From NCBI RefSeq assembly GCF_000346465.2, contig NC_034015.1, forward strand, positions 17,469,510 to 17,533,509: 64,000 nt of DNA, in the 5' to 3' direction. The stretch's first letter is position 1, and every line of letters begins with the position of its first letter. Below are positions 54,821-64,000 of this stretch, piece after piece. The notes beneath the pieces are model-generated. The model was not told the origin of the DNA, made no database searches, and saw nothing but the letters and a program-made list of their open reading frames with translations. The position numbers were made by a program, and so were the translations under genes. Origin of the DNA: Prunus persica. Taxonomy: Eukaryota > Streptophyta > Magnoliopsida > Rosales > Rosaceae.

Positions 54821-57800
54821 TCAATGTGAAGCATTTCTTGTTGCAATTTTTGTTGCAACATCATTGATAAATTTTTCATAATCAATATTTTCTAGAAGAT
54901 CATTTTCAACAGAAATCAAATCTCGTCCATCTAATTTTTCTTGCGATATTGGTGATTGCAAGTAAGATTTTAGTAACTTCAATTTTGAAAAACTATTTTC
55001 TGTAGATGCCAATGTAACAGGTAGAGTCAATAATATTCTATAAGCAATGCATGCATTTGGAAGACCTAGTTCTTTTATGAAATTTAGTATTTCAAGGGCT
55101 GTCATTTTTTCTTTTGGTAAATTCCCTCGTAAGAATTTTTGTTCTTCAAATAAATCATTTCCATCAACATCACAAGATTTTCCATGCTTTAGACTGAATT
55201 CAAGATGACCACAACAAGATTTCAAATGATTATCATCCAATGAATTTAACTTCTCTGAACTAAACAAGAACCCAAAAACATCCTCATATGCCTGAAACTG
55301 TTCAAACATTCTCTTCAATAAACCTATAACTTGATCCACTATATGTAAGAAATAATGAATTCTAAAGGATTCCTCAACAGATTCAGGAGATGATCCGTTG
55401 ACATTCTCAGCATGGTTCTTTCTATGGGTTTTACAAGTTTCATTAAACACATAATCACTTTCCATTTCAGTAGCAATTCCTTTAGCAACAGTCATGGCCT
55501 GTGTAAACCTTGTTTCTTTATATTCTTCAAAGAAATTAATCAGCCTTTTTACCTCATCTATAGCAACATCAACAAGCATGTCTTTAGATTCTAAGTATTT
55601 GCTAACAGAGTCAACAACAGAGAGTATGTCAAACCAAATAATCATGCGTAATAAAAACTCAAAATCAAATCCATATGTTGCTAAAGAAAGAGCTTGGCAC
55701 CTCACGTTGAGGTCAGACACAGTTTCTCCTAATTGAAGTAAAGCTTCTCTTACTTCTAGAGCATGGAGTCTTATTGCTCTAACACTTTCAATTTCACTCT
55801 CATAATGTGAGATCGTTAATTGCTCAAGAGTTAAACATTTTACATTATCTTCCAAAATTTTCCAACACTTTGAACAATGAGAAAACAATGTATAAATATT
55901 TTGTATCACTCCAAAAAAAGATTTTGCTTCACTACAAGAGTCTACAATGTCACAAGTGTTAAGTTTAGACTATGACAACCACATGGCATGTACCATGCTC
56001 TACGATTTATATCTAAAAGCTTATTCTGTACACCTTGGTCTCTCCCTCTCACATTAGATCCATGATCATATCCTTGTCCTCTTACATTATTGTCAAGATT
56101 AAGGTCAAGAGATTTTAACACACTTTGCCATTCTTCAAAAAGTCCTTGGCCCGAACACACATTTAAAAACCCTAAAAAGTACTCTTCTATTTTTATTGGA
56201 CTTGTAGAAACATCTACATATCGTAAAAACAAAGAAATTTGTTTTTCGTCATTTGAATCAAGAGTACAATCAAGAATCACAGAAAAATACTTCGCTTCCT
56301 TAATTCTTTTTATAGTAAATTTGGCTTACACCCTTCAAATTCAATTTGACGTACCTACAACCCTTCACTTTTTGTTCCTATAAATAATACCCAATTTGTA
56401 TAAGTAAAAACCCATGATTAGGATCCAACTCAGCAAGTTACCTAATTAAGCATAAAATCTGATTTATTGTACTTTTCAGATTCCAAAAATACCCCCAACT
56501 AAGCCATTATTGCATTTTGTATATTAATGTAGGAATCAATATGAAAACCGTTTTTAATTGGATTGTATATAATGACAGATGTTGAATTTGGAAAGATCTC
56601 CAAATGGTTGTAATGGACTTAGGAATTAATTTTGAAACATTTTTAAAAAAATTTAACAATAAATTCAAATTTAGGTAATCGGTTTGTTTAATAAAATGTT
56701 TATGTTATTTTCTTTTTATGAATTATACATGACTAATAATCCACTTTATAATTGTTTATAAATAAAACTGTACATACTAATTATGTTGAAAAAATAATGT
56801 ACCTATTACTTGTTTGTTTTATGAAAAATATAATTTAGCTAGTATGAAAAGTGTACATAATTATCTATTCCAATATACCTACATTATACGACATCCAATA
56901 TACCTACATTAATTTTAATGTACTTACAATTAGGATTTAGGTATTATATGTCATCCAATGTACCTACCATTTGAATAACATACCTACTACGAATAACGTG
57001 CCTATTATTTATCTAAATAATGTACCTATTTTTTCTATAAATAATATAGCTTTTTTTCTCTGAATAAAGTACCTATTATTTGTTTGATTAAAAGTAATTT
57101 TTTTAAATGAACCAATTTTCTCTCTCCAAATAACTTACCTATTTTTTTCCTCTAATAATGTACCTATTTTTCCTCTCCAAATAATGTACCTTACACATTT
57201 ATAGGTATGTTGTAAAATAATTTACTTGTGGGTAAATAATGTACCTATATTTTATATAAATTATTGTGTACCTATTTTTAATTATGAAAAATGTACGCAA
57301 TTACAAAGTAACTGACTTTGTTTTTTTTTTTTGGTAAATAATATACCTATATTTTATATGTATATATTTATATTATATTTTTCATAGGTACATTATTGGA
57401 TATGTAATTTAAAGATTTTTTGTTTTGTTTGCAATTTTAGGGGGCAAGATGTGAGAGGGAAGGACAACTAAAAGAAATGGGGTGATTGATATGCTATTAA
57501 TAGGGAGTATATTAATTACAATTATGGCAGTTAATGAAATGCTTGAAATAAATTATAAATAAAATATGAAGTTTAGTGGCAACAATGTAAAAACATATAA
57601 ATACTACGACCTCTTATATCCTACTGGTCATTTAAATTTGAAATTGGGTTTTACACATAGATTTATAGAGTGCTGGGTATATATCTAGGAAATAGAAAAT
57701 GTAGGGATCTATATTTAGACTATGATTGCACTTTTGATTTCAGAAGCTAACAAAATTATCAATTCTTGAATGTTACGACCTAGATAATGACAATGAATCT

Positions 57801-58224
57801 CATTGTTTTGAACACGTCCAATATGCATTTGCATTACTTGATCCCAGACTGCAATCATTTCAATTTGGGTAAAAAAAATTCCACAATCATTTTGATAAAT
57901 CCTGTCATTTGTTCAAAAGAATGTGAACAAATGTTTAACAAGAAATTTCACAACTGAAATGATTCTTGGCAACACATTTCTCCAGTGTTGTTTCTCCTGG
58001 TTAATCTTGTCTTGATTTTTCTCCAATGTGAGACGCACATCCTTCCAAGTGATCATGTGAAAGATGTGCTCAACGCCTGTTTCATGTTCTTTGAGCAAAA
58101 GACTAGGTTGTTCCCAGTCTCCATATCCTTCATTTGCTAACTGACATTTTATCAAGTTAGGCATTTCTTTATTATATTCTCGATAAAAATCTAAGCTCAA
58201 ACGGTCAAAAAAAAATCGGGCCAC
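54821..58224 (-). pseudogene. hAT-type (DUF4371/HATC, ZMYM-like) transposase-derived pseudogene
   Basis: Domesticated or relic transposase gene of the plant 'zinc finger MYM-type 1-like' group. In reading order: 58224-57913 encodes an N-terminal domain piece (CQLANEGYGDWEQPSLLLKE, NQEKQHWRNVLPRIISVVKF); an in-frame TGA follows; 57912-57725 continues (IYQNDCGIFFTQIEMIAVWD, EIHCHYLGRN, LLASEIKSAII); then comes a 1.4 kb insertion. At 56316-55945 the frame resumes with KEAKYFSVILDCTLDSNDEK and WYMPCGCHSLNL, shifts frame, and 55930-54821 gives DIVDSCSEAKSFFGVIQNIY and a C-terminal HATC dimerisation region (LPVTLASTENSFSKLKLLKS, ENDLLENIDYEKFINDVA). One nonsense codon, one frameshift and one insertion make it inactive. 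No terminal repeats of the original element were found. Confidence 0.85.
56312..57724. mobile_element. AT-rich insertion splitting the hAT pseudogene
   Basis: About 1.4 kb that interrupts the conserved frame exactly between SAII and KEAKYFSVILD. The edges on opposite strands both begin ATAGT and share diverged inverted blocks (left: CCTATAAATAATACCCA and AAAAACCC; right, reversed: CCTAGATATATACCCA and AAAACCC), suggesting a non-autonomous DNA transposon with long decayed terminal repeats. The interior carries many scattered copies of AATAATGTACCTATT-like units between 56790 and 57350. No coding capacity. I could not find a clear target duplication. Confidence 0.6.
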
Positions 58225-58730
58225 CGTCTAGAACTGGGCCTTTAATGCTGTAATGTCTTTTTGGGCATTATTATATCAAATTGGGCCACCGTCTGTGTTG
58301 TTTTATTATTATTATATTAAGTTAGGCTTTTAATGTTGTGATGTGAGATGTTATTTCTAGTTGTGAAATATTTATGTAGCACTTTTGACATATCAGTCGA
58401 AGATGCTCTTAAGCATTATTATATCAAGTTAGGCATTTCTTTCTGGGTTTACCCATTGGGCTGTAATAATTATGATGGGTCTAGTTAGGCGGAAACCAAA
58501 AGTCTTTTTTATTCTTTTTTCTTTTTTAATTTTTCGGGGATTAAAATTATGGCGAAGTAATATGATGATCTTGAACACCACCCAAGAATTTGATCTCCAC
58601 ACCTATTCACAAAATTTCAAAGACATTGATCCCTAGTTCATTTCGTGTCAACGTTTTAAAGATTTTCAAAGAGATGAAGGAAAATTCATGGGGTAAAGTT
58701 GGAAGTGAAGGAAAATTCTTGGGTGTGGAG

Positions 58731-59059
58731 AGAAATTAGAAAGTCTCTAACATCGAAATAAATCAAAATTTTGGATTATAAAGATATTTTATTTTGTAAA
58801 TAGCATGTGACTTGGACTGTTACCACATAACTCGACATGGAGAAGGAGCTTATGCGAACAAGATCCAACACTTATGCATAACTAAGGATCCCATCAATTC
58901 AACTCAAGCTAGCATACAAAAATTTGTTCTGACAACCGAATCAAATTAAGCTACAACAACAAACACATTCGAAAACCTAAGTTCTAGTCTAAAAAATACG
59001 GAGAAATAGAGAGTGTGATAAGATATAAAACAAAAGAGAGGGCGTGACGAGATTTGAAA

Positions 59060-59124
<65 letters not shown>

Positions 59125-59690
59125 CTTTGAAAAATGGAGAGGATATAGTTCTAAATAAGAAAAGAAAATTAGAGAAAGAGAGCTGCATATTTAAAGGAAA
59201 AAAATTGAAGAGATAGAGTCAATTGCATAGAGAAATTAGAAACTCTCCAAGACTGAAATAAATAAAATTCTTAGATTAGAAAGATATTTTCTTTTGTAAA
59301 TAACATGTGACATGGAGCTACTTTGCATAATCACTTTACTATTACTACATTACTCAAAATGGAGAACGACCTAATCCAAACCAGATTGAACACCTATACA
59401 TAACTAAGGAGCCTAACGATTCACCCAACTCAAGCCAACACACAAAATTTTGTTGTGACAACCAAATCAAATAAGCTAGCAACAAACACATTCGAAAACC
59501 TAAGTCCTATGTCTACAAAATATAGGGAGATAGAGAGAGTAATAGGATATGAAACAACGGAGAAGGCATGATGAAATATGAAAAAATACGGAGAGAGATG
59601 AGATTTGAAAAATGGAAAGGAGATAGTTCTAGATACGAAAAGAAGAAAAAAAATTAAAGATAGAGAGTTTTTGCAGACTCATGAAAAAGA
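58731..59690. repeat. Tandem duplication with 500-bp period
   Basis: Copy A starts at 58731 and copy B at 59231, both with AGAAATTAGAAA and the same order of phrases: AAAGATATTTT, TTTTGTAAATARCATGTGAC, CATAACTAAGGA, AACAAACACATTCGAAAACC, TTTGAAAAATGGARAGGA. The copies are perhaps 75-85% alike by eye and differ by indels. Copy A has gained a (GA)n run at 59062-59122. Neither copy encodes a protein. Confidence 0.88.
59062..59122. repeat. (GA)n microsatellite
   Basis: About 30 uninterrupted GA units within copy A of the 500-bp duplication; copy B has only GAGAGAGATGAGA at the matching place. Confidence 0.95.
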
Positions 59691-60172
59691 AAGAGATGCA
59701 AGATAGAGGTGAGGTAGAAACCATTGTCACATGGGTTCTGTTCATACCTATGGAAAAAATATATTACGTACTAATATGTAACTTGAAAAGTTGTCAAACA
59801 CCTATTTATAATTGATCATTTCTTCCTGATTGCAAAAGATAATAAGCATAAAGTCAATTCATTATTATTTCATTCAGAATAACAAAAGATAATAACAATA
59901 AAATCCCATGCTAATATAATTGGAAACTTGAAATTCATAGACTTCCAGGTCAAATTAACTTAAAAACTGACTGAAACTGTTCCATAAGTTCTCTCCTTCA
60001 CTGCACTCCTGCGAGCCCTGGTTTTTCTGATAACATGGCATGGCATGGCAGGACCTCCAAATCTCTGAAACTCCAGAGCTCTCTCACACTTCACCTGTCA
60101 AGATCATGTCAAGAAGCAATCAAACACAAAAACCCACAAGGAGAGAGAAAGAAGAGCAATTGCTTACAGAAG

Positions 60173-61405
60173 CTAAGGCAGGGAAGGCCAATATATATCG
60201 GCGAAGAATGGAGCTCCTGCAGCATTTACAACGCTAATGCTATGGTCTGCCAAATTGAAAACCGAACCATCTCCAACAGTGCTCAAGCTTCTCAGCGCCA
60301 GAGGATTCTCCCGGTGATCGGAGAAGTAAATGCAGTTCCTTGAGCACCCAACAATGTCTTCAGCCGAAACAGAGAACGAAAAATCAACGTTCAAGAAGAA
60401 TGCTTGGTCATCCAAGTTGTGCACTTCATCCCATCTCCTCCTCTCTTGATCCAACTTATAAACCCTGAAATTAACGGTATTCAGCGGACATTCGTCGATT
60501 GCATCAGGCCAACCATTCCCTTGATGCCGAATAAAACGATAGAAACTGGTAACCGGGTCTGGTCTTCCATTCGGGTCCGCCATCATGTACCTGTCAACCA
60601 GATAAAGATCTCCGCAGCTCTCGACCAGATGCTTCTTGTGCCCAAAACAGACCAACCGAGGCGCGAATTGAACCACTCCCAGAGCCGGGTCGACCAGGAA
60701 AACCGTGCCCCATTTGTCCACAACGTACGGCCGGCCCTTGTAAACAATCAGATCACTGTAACTAGAAAACCGATTGCCGATGCTTCTCAAACGCTCGACC
60801 CCATTCTGAGCAAAACCCAGTTTTCCTTTGTGGTGAATGACGAGAATTGAGCAGGGTTCAGAGTGAGAGAGCTCAATGACTTTGCTCACGCGATCAACGT
60901 AGGCAGAGCCAGCTGAGTTTTTGAGAGCGTAGGCTTGGCCCAGCTCCACCATCTTATAATTTAAAAAGTTCAGGTGCTCTGGGAAAAAGTCCTCCCCGCA
61001 CCTCAATTGGCGGTTGGTGATGGGGTGAAGAAGGCGCAGGTTCTGGTTGCACTCTTCTAGTTTCAGGAGCCAGCCCTTTGGGGAAGATGATGATGAGGAT
61101 GGTGATGACGTGGAGGCGTAAGGAAATGGGTTGGTTCGGAGGAGGTAGAGAGTGGTTCGGGCGAGGGAGGCTTTGGAGTGGAAGGAGAACGGGTATGGGA
61201 ATTCTGTAGGAATGGAAGGGTGGAATCGGGGAATGGAATGGCGCCAGGAGTAGGAGACGCTGCGAAATCGCAGCCGTTCGATGAAAGGTTTGAGCTGCTG
61301 GCCGATCCGGTGCCAGAGCTCATCTGGGAGTTTGGACCCGTCCACTGAACAGGGGGCTCTGGAATCCATGGTAGGACCTCTGTTTCTGTTGACAGATGAT
61401 GACAT
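60173..61405 (-). CDS. F-box/DUF295 protein, SKIP23/At1g65770-like
   Basis: Intact intronless gene, 410 residues if translation starts at 61405 (MSSSVNRNRGPT) or 398 from 61369 (MDSRAPCSVDG). The F-box is KLPDELWHRIGQQLKPFIER then LRFRSVSYSWRHSIPRF. The DUF295 domain has GWLLKLEECNQNLRLLHPIT, LIVYKGRPYVVDKWGTVFLV, HLVESCGDLYLVDRYMM, VNFRVYKLDQERRRWDEVHN, FSVSAEDIVGCSRNCIYFSD and FADIYWPSLP. It belongs to a different subgroup from the 41-53 kb cluster: the propeller ends in YWPSLP instead of PPPTWTWL, and the insert is short. The related Arabidopsis protein AMR1 regulates ascorbate synthesis; no such role is shown for this gene. Confidence 0.92.
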   Translation of the reverse strand: MSSSVNRNRGPTMDSRAPCSVDGSKLPDELWHRIGQQLKPFIERLRFRSVSYSWRHSIPRFHPSIPTEFPYPFSFHSKASLARTTLYLLRTNPFPYASTSSPSSSSSSPKGWLLKLEECNQNLRLLHPITNRQLRCGEDFFPEHLNFLNYKMVELGQAYALKNSAGSAYVDRVSKVIELSHSEPCSILVIHHKGKLGFAQNGVERLRSIGNRFSSYSDLIVYKGRPYVVDKWGTVFLVDPALGVVQFAPRLVCFGHKKHLVESCGDLYLVDRYMMADPNGRPDPVTSFYRFIRHQGNGWPDAIDECPLNTVNFRVYKLDQERRRWDEVHNLDDQAFFLNVDFSFSVSAEDIVGCSRNCIYFSDHRENPLALRSLSTVGDGSVFNLADHSISVVNAAGAPFFADIYWPSLP

Positions 61406-63053
61406 GCAGAAAGAGAGAGTGAGAGAGAGAGTGAGAGTTTCAGTCAAGGAGGCAGAGGTGATGGTAGGACCATTGTCCAAGAACATAATCCTTTTATACT
61501 GCAATTCTAGGGTAAACAAATTTGTTTTTCTCCAATTTAGTCATCAAATAATCTGGAATTTTGCTCCCAAACCGGAGCACTGCTCCGGTTGGGAGCTTAG
61601 TTAGTAAGTTAGCATGCTAATCAACTCAACCAACAAAGAATGAATGTTTTTTAAGACATTTTAAGATAATTCGAGGTTTAGTAATGTTTTAACAAATAAA
61701 TGTAGTTCCTTCCTCTATTTGATAAATGACGCGTATGATTTTAATTGGTGATTGATAAATGGCGGGAAATCGATGTACTTATTTTTTTAATTTTAATTTT
61801 TGCTTTTAAGAGTGACAAAATTTACAAAGTCTAACTTCAAACAAAGGTTTTCACTTCCCTCCACGTTGATAATGGGTCGGCGACTGTCATCCATCAGAGT
61901 GGATGAGTGAAGGAGGGTGAGATGCAAGGAGGATAGAGCAAGGAACTATTTGAATTATAATGTTGTCATGCTTTATTATTAATTGATTATGCTTTAAAAA
62001 AATTGAAATTGATAATGTGGTAAATAATGACGTCAAAATTTGATATTCTAGAATCATGTATTTGTTTTCTTTTAAGGTAAGAAACTAGATAAGGTTGTTT
62101 TCCATTTCTGGACAAATCCAGACTACACAGAGTTGTCTTGTGTGTCACTTGAATAGGCAAAGTTGCTTCCCTGTCTCAGTGTGCCTCTTACAAGTCTCTT
62201 CCCAAAATTAAATACCATTTACAGTCATTTGCCAGACAAAAATACCATTAGCACTTAACTCACCAGAAACAAAAGAAAAATACCATTCACACTCACTCAC
62301 CAAAAAAATACCATTAGCATTTAGCACTCACTTACCAGAAAAATATACCATTAATACTCATTTACCAAAAAGGATACATCATTAACCAGAGAAAATATTT
62401 AATCTTTTCCATTTAGTTGCAGTTGGCCAATGAAAGTTGAAGCTTTAAAGCAGAGAAAATGCTTAAGAATTCCTTTTGAAATCAACATAACATTAAACAT
62501 TAACATTCACACTCACTTACCAGAAAAAAAAAACCATTCGCACTCACTTACCAGAAAAAAAAAAACCATTAATACTCATTTACCAAAAAGATACATTAAC
62601 CAAAAAAAACTTCTAGAGCCCGTCTGGTAACCTCTTCGAAGGGAATGTCTTAAGAATTCCTTTCAAAATCCTAGAAAACCAACATAACATTAAATAGTAA
62701 CATACAAAGATACAAGTTCAAGAGAGAATGCCTGGTATTACATAAATGTATAATTTACAAATCCATTACAACATTAGATTACACTGTAGATAATTTTACA
62801 AATCATTCTTCATGAGAAATTGGAACCTCCAGCCTCTTTCCCCTGTAAGCAGGAAGCAAGTTCCCTGTGAAGATCAAGTTCAGAAATAATTAATACCAAA
62901 AAAAGAAAAAAAAGAATCCTTTTCCTTTTCCTAGTGACACATGAACATCATAAGTAATTAACATATACAGAAAGCTTGTTTGTCAAGTAAACTTGTTAAG
63001 AGCATATAAAAACAACATAATCATTTGTATACTTACATTAATCCAAAGGATAA
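61406..63053. other. Intergenic region between the two SKIP23-like F-box genes
   Basis: Promoter of the 61405 gene with a (GA)-rich leader (61410-61440), then AT-rich DNA. The part 62210-62700 is a degenerate tandem repeat region. The 3' flank of the next gene occupies the right end. No gene seen. Confidence 0.5.
62210..62700. repeat. Degenerate tandem repeat region
   Basis: Roughly 30-bp units with CACTCACTTACCAGAAAAA and ACCATTAATACTCATTTACC recur from 62225 to 62375 and again from 62500 to 62605. A longer phrase (CTTAAGAATTCCTTT, then ATCAACATAACATTAAA or similar) also occurs at 62461-62515 and 62650-62700. This means the block itself was duplicated after the short units arose. Confidence 0.75.
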
Positions 63054-64000
63054 TTAAGCTGGGAGTGGCCAAAACATCTGAGAATAAACAGGGGAAGAAC
63101 TAAGCCAATTAATGCTTTGATCTTCCAAGCAGAAAACAGACCCATCTGATCTGATCAACTCTCTCAACGCGAAACCAATGTCATTTGAATCTGTGAAGTA
63201 AATGCAATTCCCTTTGCACCCCTCCAACTCTGCAGCTAAAACAGAGAAACAGCAATCAATACTCAAGAAGAAAGCTTGACCCCCCAAGCTCTTCACTTCA
63301 ACCCATCTACCCCCCAACTCTTCATCACCCAACTTATAGACCTTGAAATCAATTGCCTTGGGCTGATCGGCTTCGTAGATTCTTCGACCACGACGAAGAG
63401 GATGGCGAAGAAAAAAATTAAAACTAGCATTACGTACATGAATTTTTGGTGATGTTTGTTGTTGCTGATTCGCACCAAGGTACCTATCCACCACATAAAG
63501 CTCTCCACAACACTCAATCAAATTCTTTCTGCAACCAAAACCAATAGGAGGCGAAAAAGGCACCAATTCCAGAGACGAATTGATCCTAAAAATTTGACCC
63601 CATTTGTTAACAACACAAGGCTGACCCTTGTACACAATTAAATCATCGTAATCAGAAATTTGGTCATTAATGAGTGTGAGCTCCTCATTTCCAATTTGGG
63701 CAAAACCCAATTTTCCTTCATTGTAGATCATGAAAATTGAGCAGTCTTTAAAGTTAGGGGCTACAATCACCTTGTTTATACCAAAAATGGAACCAGACCC
63801 CTTTGTGTATCTCAGCGCATATGCTTTGCCCAGCTCCACCATGTTAAGGTCCACCAGGTTCAAATCCGTTGGATTTCTTGCAACGTCGTCCTTGACAGAG
63901 CTGACCCGCCAGTTGGTTATCGGATTCAGAAGGCGAATCTTGTCCGCGCACTCTTCGAGCTTCAGCAACCAGCCCATGGATGAAGGCGATGAGGACGACG
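63054..64000 (-). CDS. F-box/DUF295 protein, SKIP23-like, cut by the window edge
   Basis: The reading frame is open to the right edge. The visible 315 codons cover the DUF295 domain: MGWLLKLEECADKIRLLNPI, MVELGKAYALRYTKGSGS, LIVYKGQPCVVNKWGQIFRI, NLIECCGELYVVDRYLG, IDFKVYKLGDEE, FSVLAAELEGCKGNCIYFTD, and the end YSQMFWPLPA. The internal Met at 63977 corresponds to a Lys-Gly-Trp position in the 60173 paralogue, so it is not the start. The F-box should lie beyond 64000. It is a tandem paralogue of the 60173 gene. Whether it is intact upstream cannot be judged. Confidence 0.9.
   Translation of the reverse strand, partial: SSSSPSSMGWLLKLEECADKIRLLNPITNWRVSSVKDDVARNPTDLNLVDLNMVELGKAYALRYTKGSGSIFGINKVIVAPNFKDCSIFMIYNEGKLGFAQIGNEELTLINDQISDYDDLIVYKGQPCVVNKWGQIFRINSSLELVPFSPPIGFGCRKNLIECCGELYVVDRYLGANQQQQTSPKIHVRNASFNFFLRHPLRRGRRIYEADQPKAIDFKVYKLGDEELGGRWVEVKSLGGQAFFLSIDCCFSVLAAELEGCKGNCIYFTDSNDIGFALRELIRSDGSVFCLEDQSINWLSSSPVYSQMFWPLPA

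Larger units (their letters stand above)
58225..60172. other. Intergenic region with large tandem duplication
   Basis: No gene seen. It holds the 500-bp tandem duplication described separately. Shorter repeated phrases also occur (TTGGGCCACCGTCT twice near 58217 and 58279; TATCAAGTTAGGCATTTCTT twice near 58148 and 58421, the first inside the hAT relic). Confidence 0.5.

Overview
This is nuclear DNA from a flowering plant. The genes have many short GT-AG introns, non-coding DNA is AT-rich, and MITE-like, SINE-like and hAT-derived sequences lie between and inside genes. The gene set is typical of a eudicot: PLD-delta, an AMT2-type ammonium transporter, a DVL/RTFL peptide, an IQD protein and F-box/DUF295 clusters. 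I suspect a rosid, possibly Rosaceae, but no single feature proves it. I found no prokaryotic or viral genes.

Left part (1-41 kb): ordinary single-copy genes. In order they are phospholipase D delta (+), a Tra2/SR45a-like RS-RRM splicing factor (+), a plastid ankyrin protein of the AKRP/EMB506 type (+), a BBD-type bifunctional nuclease (+), an AMT2-type ammonium transporter (-), a DVL/RTFL small peptide (-), an ACT-domain Raf-like kinase of the STY8/17/46 group (+), a small IQD calmodulin-binding protein (-), a SEN1/DIN1-like rhodanese (-), the plastid VKOR-thioredoxin fusion LTO1 (+), and a small CRAL-TRIO/Sec14-like protein (+). Six of these (PLD-delta, RRM protein, STY kinase, SEN1, LTO1, Sec14-like) follow the order I remember for Arabidopsis At4g35790 down to At4g35750. 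The window therefore looks like a conserved block opened by five other genes. Most models below were rebuilt exon by exon; coding lengths sum to whole codons and the proteins are close to family length.

Right part (41-64 kb): a fast-evolving cluster of F-box/DUF295 genes, mostly on the minus strand. I count four intact genes, one with a lost C-terminus, one cut by the window edge, and several pseudogenes or fragments. A UPF0548 (DUF1990) gene sits inside the cluster. Between the two F-box subgroups lies a broken hAT-type (DUF4371/HATC) transposase gene, itself split by a 1.4 kb AT-rich insertion, and a 500-bp tandem duplication of non-coding DNA.

Points that stand out: a required GC-AG intron in the PLD gene; five consecutive 99-nt exons each encoding one 33-residue ankyrin repeat; an SR gene whose first coding exon is only the ATG, followed by 20- and 24-nt exons; a 783-bp transposon with an 8-bp target duplication in a kinase intron; a SINE with target duplication between SEN1 and LTO1; a Tourist-like MITE; and a hypervariable acidic insert in the F-box proteins. 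I found no convincing wholly new system. The most unusual area is the F-box/transposon region.
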